From: Diphasiastrum complanatum
Lineage: Eukaryota > Streptophyta > Lycopodiopsida > Lycopodiales > Lycopodiaceae
Direction: 5' to 3'
DNA length: 64,000 nucleotides
NCBI GenBank assembly: GCA_029204225.1
Contig: CM055105.1
Span: forward strand, 14,285,221-14,349,220
A program made the position numbers and the translations under genes. Each line of letters opens with the position of its first letter. Position 1 is the first letter of the stretch. Shown one piece after another: positions 22,965 through 31,999 of the stretch. The notes beneath the pieces are model-generated. The model ran no database searches, had not been told where the DNA came from, and saw only the letters and a program-made list of their open reading frames with translations.

Positions 22965-23540
22965 TTTATATGTAGTATAGTATGCAACTCAACAAAAAAA
23001 AAAAAAACCATCGTAACTTTTAAACGACATCTCGGATTGAGACAATTATGGTGCCATTAGAAAGTCCTCAACAAGAGCTTTTCAATGACTTCCAACATGG
23101 ACCAGTTCTGAGCTACGGTGAGGCAATAATGGACAGTCAAAGTTTTGGACGATCAACACTTGGTCAACCTGATATTGCTTTCAAGCACAGTTGACAAGTT
23201 TTACTCGACCAGCGCATTTTAACGATACCAACATGACCCAGTTCCGAACTACGGTGAAGACGTTATGGTCGGTCAAAGCTTTGGTCGGTCAACACTTGGT
23301 CAACCCAGTCAAACTTGTCAACTGCGCTTGAAAGCGATATCAGGTTGACCGACCAAATCTTTGGCTGGCCATAACTTCTTCACCGTAGGTCAAAACTGGG
23401 CCATGTTGGATGTTTGAAAAGCTCTCGTCAAGGGCTTTCTAATGGCACTATAATCGTCTCAATCCGAACTGTTGTTCAAAGTTATGATTTTTTTCAGCCA
23501 CAGACTATACTATGCACATAAGATTGTGTGGACAGGATTG
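22965..23540. repeat. Fold-back repeat D with dense GGTCAA/TTGACC
   Basis: The left arm (about 22,985-23,105: CATCGTAACTTTTAAACGAC, CTCGGATTGAG, GCCATTAGAAAG) is repeated in reverse complement at about 23,400-23,515, with smaller inverted repeats between. The centre is packed with GGTCAAC and its complement. A full copy is at 45,600-45,990 and a half copy at 48,720-48,890. No coding. It could fold into a long hairpin. Confidence 0.65.
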
Positions 23541-24152
23541 CGAGCATAAAAACATTTTATTTTAGTATTTTACATTGCCAAAAAATTGTCATACTACGTG
23601 GCAATCCTTATAGGGCCCTTTTCTAGGCCAAACTTTCTCTAATGCCATCCGGGATGCGAATCCAAGTGCGTTCCAATTCCGATTTGATGTAGAATTTATC
23701 TCCATCCCATCTAAAACCGCATCTTAGCCGGGATCTGATACCAATGTAAAGATCACTAGGGAATATCCCTAAGATGAGGATAGAAAAAAATACAACAAGA
23801 GAGACTATGGAGCAAAATCACCCAACCAATCCTAGATCCCTCTTGGATCTAGCCCTCAAGCCATGCCATGTGATAACAAGAGGAGAAGAGCTCAACTGAT
23901 AACCTAGACCAAAGTCCTCGACATGATCATCTCTACCCCAATATATAGAAAGTGCATGAGCCCATGCAATCCCCATGCAGGTCAACTATAAAGAGTTCAT
24001 AGCTCTTTATGCATTTCTCCTATCTATATTTGTCACATGTACATGCACTACTTCATATGTCTCAATTAGAGTGTCCGGGTCCTCTCAAGGTCATTAGTCA
24101 CCAATAGGCCTCGACGTGGAATAAAATCTAGATGTGACCAATAATCTTGAAC
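23541..24152 (-). mobile_element. E-family 5' LTR, PBS and module M (minus strand)
   Basis: On the minus strand TGGTATCAGATCC (rc 23,731-23,743) follows a sequence ending TTTACA at 23,745. This is a primer-binding site behind an LTR that probably starts TGTTC at 24,152 (about 408 bp). The U5 side matches 45,105-45,371 and 49,680-49,896, including CTCTATATATTG as TATA region. Downstream of the PBS (23,560-23,650) lies a copy of the TACGTGGCAA...GGGCC...CTCTAATG module. The outer LTR edge is an estimate. Confidence 0.6.
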
Positions 24153-24239
24153 ACTGGAGGTCCGGTCTACCATATTAGGACTATTCTGTGTTTTTTGCTG
24201 AATATGGCCGTAACACTAAACATATACCATAAAGGGATG

Positions 24240-24741
24240 AGAGTTTCAATAAGCTTGAAGAGATACCATTGCCAAGTTTTTAGCATGTTGAGTGGGCTAC
24301 TCATGACAATGTTGGTTTTGAATCCTTTAGATGCAACCATATTGAGAAACAAATGCTTAGTCTAACCTTCAGTTATTAGAGATTTAAGGAAATGAGTGGG
24401 ACTTGGCTACCACTAGATCAAGACTTTCAAATGGATGGTCATTCAGATTGAAAATAAATAAACATCAAATACAATGAAAAATTTTTAACTGTGATTGAGA
24501 TGGAAGAGCACTAGAGCCTCAATTATATCAGATCACCTATTTATTTCAGATTCATTATCAATGGAAGACTTGTAAGTAATCTATAACTGTTGCATATGAG
24601 AATAAGTTGATTCAAAACGATGTTGTATGCAGTTATAGGTCCACTAATGATTTCTTCTTCTTATTGCAGCTACGAAAAATACATGAGCTTATAACATGTT
24701 GTAAAGATCTACCAACAACAATCACTATTGTGGAGGAGTAA
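24240..24741 (+). pseudogene. Gene X, copy 2, exons 3-4
   Basis: This continues X2 after the E insertion. It begins with LKRYHC (out-of-frame form of LEEIPLP), then FESFRCN joins directly to EKQMLSLTFSY, so about 100 codons of the main exon are deleted. It then gives GTWLPLDQDFQMDGHSD and FRFIINGRL, an intron (about 24,571-24,668), and a last exon LRKIHELITCCKDLPTTITIVEE with stop at 24,741. The reverse complement of this block matches 39,662-40,060. Non-functional. Confidence 0.7.
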
Positions 24742-24982
24742 TAGAAAACAAGACAATCATGTTTATTCAGTTTATAGACACTTTACTTCAATAAGAGAAA
24801 GCCCTGGTTGGACATCAATACAGATGTTGTGTATAGAGTCTTTATTTTAATAAAAGAAAGCCCAAGCTTGTTATCTTTAAATTTCACTGTATTGACTCAT
24901 TATTGCAATTAACTGGCGTCTATTTCTCTATCAATATATTTTAATAATTTCTATACCTTGTATAATAGTTCTATGCTTTGCT

Positions 24983-25338
24983 TTATGTAAGTGTTGTGTC
25001 TTTGTTCAGGATGACTACATCCTCATTAGCGTTAGACATATCACGAGATGGTGTCCTTGTTTGAGTTGTTGCCCTAGCCAATATGCTAAGGATGATCTCA
25101 TGTCGAAACATGTACACTTCATCTGTTGTATAACCACGGTGGGCGAACTGCAATAAAATATATCATATATTAGATAAATATTTATGATAAACAATTATTA
25201 TTATTTTATGAGAAAGAAAAATAAATAACTCACCTTCGAAATATCAACATATTCTTGAATATTGTACCACTCAAAAAATAGCTTTGTATTGTAGAGAGTA
25301 CACCATGCACAATTAAATGAGTCATTTTGTTGGGGTGT
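24983..25338 (-). pseudogene. Ulp1-like (C48) protease, C-terminal exons, copy 3
   Basis: Two minus-strand exons are separated by an 86-base GT-AG intron. Exon 25,338-25,234 reads TPQQNDSFNCAWCTLYNTKL then FFEWYNIQEYVDISK; 'QQNDxFxC' is the catalytic-Cys motif of Ulp1/SENP-like cysteine proteases. Exon 25,147-24,983 gives a FAxxGYTTDEVYMFRHEI-type block and a stop. The His-bearing exon is not found to the right, where similarity ends near 25,560. The exons face X2 tail to tail, as the protease and X do at 32,000-35,658. The frame is open in both exons. Confidence 0.65.
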
Positions 25339-26174
25339 CTACAGTATGTTCAACTAATTAATAATGGGATGTGGAAACTAACACTAAACAAATAAGATAA
25401 AACGTGAAATCTTTTGAAACACGAAATGGCGGAGGACTCATTTTTTAAGCCCTTACATATTTTTGGTAATTTACGTAAATTTTGAATTTAAAAATTTAAA
25501 AATTAATTAATAATTTATAAGATACTGCATTTTGGCAAACATTTCAAATTTGGACCAAGTGACTGGAATTTGGACCGAACGACGTGTGTAAGAAAATATT
25601 TAAAGCCAAAAAACAATTGATGTGAATTAAACAATGTTTTGGAGATTTAGTTCAAGATAAGAAAATTAGACAAGGTTCTTTCAAATTGAATGTTTGAAAG
25701 TTGCTTTAAAGTTTCAAAAAGGTAAGAGTAGTCCCCCTGATAGGCTCGCTGTGTAATGTTCAGAAAGTTATGTAGACTTCCCTGAGTTGAGGCCCGATTA
25801 CAAAAAATACAAATCTGCAACGTATTGCACAATTCGCAGAACGCACTACGTTGCACAGTGCGCTATACAATCCATTTGGTTAGTATGAAAGGGCGCTGAC
25901 TAAACGTAGATAGGAGCCAATCTCTTGGAATTGGAAGGAGCAGGATTAGGTATTGAACACAAATTTGGAAGGCCGTCGCATTTTCTTTCCACACTCACTA
26001 GGGATTTGCACCATTCAAAAAATTTATAATTCGTCACAGTTCGACGCGTCAGAATTTGATGTCCAAGCAAAAAATCCCCAAATGGAAGTCCGGTGATCGG
26101 GAAATTGTGGCGGCAACCAATTTTTAAAGTGCATGTTGGAATCTGACATCTCGACGTGGATATGGCATGGCATT
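25339..26174. other. No gene seen; end of inverted X/protease block
   Basis: To about 25,560 the sequence is the reverse complement of 38,760-38,988, an AT-rich intron or flank of the protease gene. Beyond this nothing is recognisable, apart from an odd cluster of GCACTACGTTGCACAGTGCGC at about 25,840-25,865. An A-run at 26,175 marks the next boundary. Confidence 0.4.
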
Positions 26175-26292
26175 TAAAAAAAAAAAAAGTTACGTGTCAT
26201 CCGACATGGACGTCTTCTGTAGTTGGTGTGGCCAAGGAAGGAATACATTTTGCGGATGGTACAGGGTTCGGATAGATTTTGAATTATCGCAA
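26175..26292 (-). pseudogene. Ty3/gypsy reverse transcriptase scrap
   Basis: The minus strand reads IQNLSEPCTIRKMYSFLGHT-NYRRR, the 'SFLGHxNYYRRF' block at the end of gypsy reverse transcriptase. Only about 35 codons remain, ending at an A-run on one side and an L LTR on the other. Confidence 0.75.
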
Positions 26293-28312
26293 CCCGGGAT
26301 GCCAGCGGTATGCCGTCGGGACCATTCGATCCGTGGCGCCTGCGGTATGCTGTCGGGACCAATTGGTCCAGGAACTGGTTGTCTCCATATCTGTCGCGGC
26401 TTGTGGTTCTGAGTGTTCCTTGCATGAACGTGAATGGGTTAAGCTCTTGGGAAACGGGATCTAACTTGTCGACTGAGAAGCTTTCAGTTGGTTAAATCTG
26501 ATGTAAGTCAGACCACTTGCATGGAATGGATGTTACTTGTTTGTAATGAAGCTTCGAGTTGGTTAAGTTTGATGTGTGTCGGGCGGCTTGCTTGGAGGGA
26601 AGTCACGCACATCGGGTCCCCCGATCTGGCATGGCGCCAGGCTGGATCTCAATGTTGGTTTTCGGAACTTCAAGTTGGTTAAGTCTGATCGTTGTTGGCG
26701 AGTTGGTTGCTTGTATGCCAAGTGGGTTTGGATGGCAAGAGTTGAAGGCTGGGAAGATAAGTCGTGGTTCCCGGCTCCCTTTGGGATGCCTGCGCTACAT
26801 GTGGTATCAGAGCCGACTGGCCGGTCAGCTATGCGGATCTCACTGAACTGGCCACTGTTTGGGGTTCATCAAGACAACTGTTGTGCAAGGTGCTGGCCAC
26901 AGTGTAAGCATGGGTGCATCCACGGTCAGGGTGGTCGGCAGAAGTGGGGACTTGATGAGTCAAGGTGCTGCTCTTGAGGTGTAAGCACTGTCAGTTCTCG
27001 CGGTTCGGGCTTGGCGCTGTCTGCACATAGGACAGATGAGGCAGTGTGCTGCCATTAGGTTGGTGTAAGCACGGTCTGTGCCTTGTGGGGTGCGGAGCGA
27101 AATATTCGAACTATACGGATTAACAATTGATACAGAGATGCTGCTCGAATTCGGGTGTAAAGCACGGGTGGTTAGCTATCGGGGCGGGAAAGCTGTCGAT
27201 CATTTAGTTATAAGGGCTATCGACCAAAAAGTGGTGGGGCGTGACTGAGGCAATGTGTTGCTTAATGGTGAAAGCACGGATAGTTGAAGGGGTGTTCTCT
27301 ATGGGCTGATTCTGTGATCGATCTGTATGGGCGCGGCCAAGCAAAGGTCCTTTGGCAGGACTATCTCAAAGGGGGACCTTGTCTTTGTTACCTATTAGTA
27401 AACCTGCCTGAGTGTCTTACTTGTATGTATTCGTGGTGAGTCTTAGTACTCGTGCTTTGTCTGGTTCACATGATTGTTTGTGATACAAGGAGCTGATGGC
27501 TCGAGAATGAACTTTTCTTTTGAAGGCTGACACCATCAAACAAAGAGGACTACACAATCTGTGGGGCGGATTCGCAGTTCAAATACTCGCACGTGAACGA
27601 TAACGAAACGACTCGGTGTTTGCAAAGGATGGATGACTAGCCTGTTTCTTGGGTTAGTTTCATTTGCGAAGACGCCCACCAGACGCAAGCAGAAAGTCAA
27701 AAGTTGGAAAGGGTAATTTTAGGGGAGATCTTCTATGGAGTAGTTGGTCTTCATTTGGGACGGCCACCTTCGAAATTGAAACTCACTGAGCATGGTTGAT
27801 ATCCAGTATCAGTTGGGTTTTCCCTCAAAGGGGAAAAGACTAGGATCCTCTTCAGAGATTGGCAACAAGTTGGATCAAGCCATAATCTTAGCAGATGGGA
27901 AGCAAAGTATTGGAAAGGCTTTTTGGCTGAATAACTCTACTCTAAGTCCGGTCAGCTGATATTATAAGCAAGAGGGAAACAATCACACACAACTCTCTCT
28001 TGGGTCAAATTTTGAATGAAAGTTGATCAAAATGGGGGCAAATTCAAGGTGACCTAGCCATACTCACACGAGGAGACTGGAGAACTTTGGACCTAATAAG
28101 TTGAGTTCCAAAGTCCAAAGTCAAAAGCAATAGGGGTGAACCTTTTACAAAAAGGCCTCTGTCACCAGTTAATAAGGTTAATAAGGTTCTTGGGTTTCAC
28201 GTAAGCGATATAGAATCTATGCTTTTCCCAGACAAAGAGATATTTTCAAGTTATGTAATTTTTCAATACAAAGAGCTGAGCCGCCGACTTGTGGTGTGCG
28301 AGCTTCAATATC
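26293..28312 (+). mobile_element. L-family element, plus strand, truncated and internally deleted
   Basis: The last 500 bases of an L LTR end CTACA at 26,799 and are followed by TGGTATCAGAGCC at 26,802-26,814. The internal part matches the reverse complement of 57,912-56,620, then skips about 700 bases (junction near 28,110) to the equivalent of 55,930-55,730. At 28,312 it meets a copy in the opposite orientation head-on. No gag-pol. Confidence 0.75.
26802..26814 (+). promoter_or_regulatory. Primer-binding site of L element
   Basis: TGGTATCAGAGCC lies two bases after the LTR end, matching the initiator-Met tRNA 3' end. Minus-strand counterparts lie at 29,697-29,709 and 57,913-57,925. Confidence 0.85.
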
Positions 28313-30690
28313 CCTTAGCGTCCGTTCGAAATACCAAGTCTCTCATGCAAGACTCAACTTTCATAGTTCCTTCATTGATCAGCTGCCTTACACGTAACAC
28401 AAGTCAGCGTACTTATATGTTTCCTCATCATTCCTGGTCCAGAGAAAACTTATAACAAGCTTTCCTTTCCACAACAAAAACTTGTCAACTTATTAGGTCC
28501 AAAGTTCGCCAGTCTCCTCATGTGAGTATGGCTAGGTCACCTTGAATTTGCCTCCGTTTTGATCAACTTTCATTCAAAATTTTCCCCAAGAGAGAGGTAT
28601 GTGTGATAGTTCCCCTCCACTTATAAAATCAGCTGATCGGACTTAGAGTAGACTTCTTCGGACAAAAAGCGTTTCCAACACTTTGCTTCCCATCTGCTAG
28701 GATTATGGCTCGATCCAACTTGTTGCCAATCTCTGAAGAGGATCTTAGTCTTCTCAACTGATACTGGATATCACCCATGCTTAGTGAGTTTCAGTTCTGA
28801 AGGTGGCCGTCCAAAAATGAAGACCAACTGCTCCATAGAAGATCTCCCCTGAAATTGCCCCTTCCAACTTTTGACTTCCAGCTTGCGTCTGGTGGGCATT
28901 GTCGCAAATGAAACTAACCCAAGAAATAGGCTAGCCATCCATCCTTTGCAAACATTGAGTCGTTTCGTTGTCGTTCACGTGCGAGTACTTGACCTGCAAA
29001 TCCGCCCCACAGATTCTGTAGTCCTCTTTGTTTGATGGTATCAGCTCCTTGTATCACAAGCAATCATGCAAATCAGGCAAAGCACGAGTACTAAGACTCA
29101 TCACGAATACATACAAGGAAGACACTCAGACATGTTTACTAACAAGTAACAAAGACAAGGTCCCCCTTTGAGATGGTCCTGCCGACAGACCTTTGCCTGG
29201 CCGGGCCCAGACAAATCGATCACAAAATTAGCCCACATAGTACACCTCTCCAACTATCCGTGCTTTCACCATTAAGCAGCACATTGCCTCAGTCACGCCC
29301 CACGATAGCCCTTGTAGCTATACGATCGGCAGCTATCCTGCACCGGCAGCTAACCACCCGTGCTTTACACCAGAATTCGAACAGCATCTCTGTATCAATT
29401 GTTAACCCGTACAATTCGAATATGTCGCCCCGCACCCCATGCTTACAACAACCTAATGGCAGCACACTACCTCATCTGTCCTACGTGCAGACAGCGCCAA
29501 GCCCGAACCGCGAAAACTGACCGTGGTTACACCTCAAGGGCAGCACCTTGACTCATCAAGTCCCCCGTTCTGCCGACCAGCCCGACCGTGGATGCACCCA
29601 TGCTTACACTGTGGCCAGCACCTTGAACAACAGTTGTCTTGATGAACCCCAAACAGTGGCCAGTTCAGTGAGATCCGCATAGTTGACTGGCCAGTCGGCT
29701 CTGATACCACATGTAGCGCAGGCATCCCAAAGGGAGCCGGGAACCACGACTTATCTTCCCAGCTTTCAACTCTTGCCATCCAAACCCACTTGGCATACAA
29801 GCAGCCAACTCGCCAACAACGATCAGACTTAACCAACTTGAAGTTTCGAAAACCAACATTGAGATCCAACCTGGCGCCATGCCAGATCGGGGGTCCCGAT
29901 GTGGGTGACTTCCCTCGAAGCAAGCCACCTGACATACATCAAACTTAACCAGCTCGAAGCTTCGTTACAAACGAGTAACATCCATTCCAAGCAAGCGGTC
30001 TAACTTCAATGGTCAACAAATGCAAGCTAAGTTGTAGAAGAAATATGTGTCAGCTGTACAAATAAACCACTAACATCAGACTTAACCCACTGAAAGCTTC
30101 GTCACGAGCGCTGGAAGCCAACCTGGCGCCACGCCAGACTGGACAGCCATAAACAGGTTACTTCCACCCAAGCAAGCCATCCAACTCAGCCAACATGTTA
30201 GAGCTCGTTCTCCAAGAGCCTAACCCATTCACGTTCATGCAAGGAACACTCAGAACCACAAGCCGCGACAGATATGGAGACAACCAATTCTTGGACCAAA
30301 TGGTCCCGACAGCATACCGCAGGCGCCACGGACCGAATGGTCCTGACGGCATACCGCCGGCGCTCCCGGGATATGACCCTCAAGTATGTGCCAACTTAAA
30401 AATTTTGAAGCGGCCTTACAACTGGCGCTTTTACCGAACACTGAAACCCAGAAGGTAATCAGAGTCAGTTTGAGGAAAATCCCACTTTATTGATAAATCT
30501 GAGAAGGTTACATTTCAAGTGTGTGACCGACCCCTAGCATGCCAAGACAAGTGCCAGGACAACATTTCAGCAAGGGAAGTTGAGACTTGGTTGGAGCTCG
30601 CCCTGAGTCGCAACCCGCACTCCCCTATAGTATTGGTGGGATTCGGCACCCCCCCTTCATAGCAAGCACTCTAACCAGACTGGTAAAGCA
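28313..30690 (-). mobile_element. L-family element, minus strand, facing the previous copy
   Basis: Internal DNA (28,313-29,711) is followed by a complete LTR at 29,712-30,690 (979 bp; ends TGTAGCG...TAAAGCA as read on the plus strand, hence TG...CA). The minus-strand PBS is at 29,697-29,709. With the plus-strand copy it forms an inverted repeat with arms of about 2 kb around 28,312. Confidence 0.8.
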
Positions 30691-30709
30691 CGTTTTTCTC
30701 TTTCTAGGT

Positions 30710-30771
30710 TTTTCTCTCTCTAGAAAGTCATTTTCTCTCTAGAGAGAAAATGACTTTCTAGAGAGAGAAAA
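30710..30771. repeat. 62-bp perfect palindrome of polypurine tracts
   Basis: Two 31-bp arms meet with no spacer between 30,740 and 30,741 (left arm ends CATTTTCTCTCT, right arm starts AGAGAGAAAATG). It sits between two oppositely oriented L LTRs and is built from the AGAGAGAAAA polypurine tract that normally precedes the 3' LTR. More copies of the tract follow up to 30,808. Confidence 0.9.
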
Positions 30772-30810
30772 TGGCTTTCTAAAGAGAGAAAATACTAGAG
30801 AGAGAAAACA

Positions 30811-31728
30811 TGCTTTACCAGCCTGGGTAGAGCACTTGGTATGAGGGGAGGTGGCGAATCCCACCAATACTATAGGGGAGTGTGAGTTGCGACTCAGGGC
30901 GAGCTCCAAGTCTCAGCCTCCCTTGCTGGAATGTTGTCCTGGCACTCGCCTTGGCATGCCAGCGCCCTGGAGACTAGGGTCGGTCACACACTTGAAATGT
31001 AACCTTCTCAGATTTATCAATAAAGTGGGATTTTCCTCACACTGACTCTGATTACCTTCTGGGTTTCAGTGTTCGGTAAAAGCGCCAGTTGTAAGGCCGC
31101 TTTCAAAATTTTTAATTTGGCACATAGCTGAGGGTCGTATCCCGAGATGCCAGCGGTATGCCGTCGGGACCATTCGGTCCATGGCGCCAGCGGTATGATG
31201 TCAGGACCATTTGGTCCAGGAACTGGTTGTTCCATATTTGTCGCGGCTTGTGGTTCTGAGTGTTCCTTGCATGGACGCGAATGGGTTAAGCTCTTGGGAA
31301 CGGGCTCTAACTTGTCGGCTGAGTTGGATGGCTTGCTTGGGTGGAAGTTACCTGTTTATGGCTGTCCAGTCTGGCGTGGAGCCAGGTTGGCTTCCAGCGC
31401 TCATGACGAAGCTTTCAGTTGGTTACGTCTGATGTAAGTCAGACCGCTTGCTTGGAATGGATTTACTCATTTGTAACGAAGCTTCGAGTTGGTTAAGTTT
31501 GATGTATGTCAGGCGGCTTGCTTGGAGGGAAGTCACCCACATCGGGACCCTCGATCTGGCATGGCGCCAGATTGGATCTCAATGTTGGTTTCCGAACTTC
31601 CAGTTGGTTAAGTCAGATCGTTGTTGGCGAGTTGGCTGCTTGTATGTCAAGTGGGTTTGGACGGCAAGAGTTGAAGGCTGGGAAGCTAAGTCGTGGTTCC
31701 CGGCTCTCTTTGGGATGCTTGCACTACA
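30811..31728 (+). mobile_element. L-family LTR, plus strand
   Basis: TGCTTTACCAGCC...GCACTACA, 918 bp, with polypurine tracts on its left and no primer-binding site on its right, so it acts as a 3' LTR. It is the reverse complement of the LTR at 29,712-30,690. It ends 270 bases before the histone-like gene and could influence its transcription. Confidence 0.8.
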
Positions 31729-31740
31729 TTTTAGCTCCTA

Positions 31741-31918
31741 ATATTGCTGTCAAGCACTGTCTTTCACCGTTCAAGCTTCCGCCCTCTGACAGTACGCTCG
31801 AGTCCGATACCATTGTAGTGCAATATCGCTTTCGAGCACGCATGTCTTTTTTTCAAATAATCTGTGTAGATCTTGCGTTCGAAACTGATATTTAGTTTTG
31901 ATATCGATCTCAAGCACC
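31741..31918 (+). promoter_or_regulatory. Three spaced repeats upstream of the H3-protease gene
   Basis: The word ATAT(T/C)G(C/A)T(G/T/C)TC(A/G)AGCAC occurs at 31,741, 31,823 and 31,901, spaced 82 and 78 bases, each followed by a pyrimidine-rich CTTT. They lie in the 270-base gap before the first ATG. They look like binding sites or remnants of a tandem repeat; no TATA box is obvious. Confidence 0.5.
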
Positions 31919-31999
31919 CTTTCATTGCAAATTTTTTTGTTTTCATCCACTTTTGTTTTGTTCAAACTTTTTTTTGTTAATTTTCTTCTTCTGAGAATG

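Noticed and set aside
25640-25870. Possible tRNA or other RNA gene near GCACTACGTTGCACAGTGCGC
   Set aside because: Short inverted words only; no cloverleaf, A/B boxes or terminator could be supported.
26576-26977. 133-codon frame at L LTR/PBS boundaries, conserved in copies at 29,534-29,935 and 57,750-58,205
   Set aside because: It runs through the LTR end and the primer-binding site (reading HVVSEPT there) into internal DNA. Conservation follows from recent copying, and a protein crossing the PBS is unlikely.
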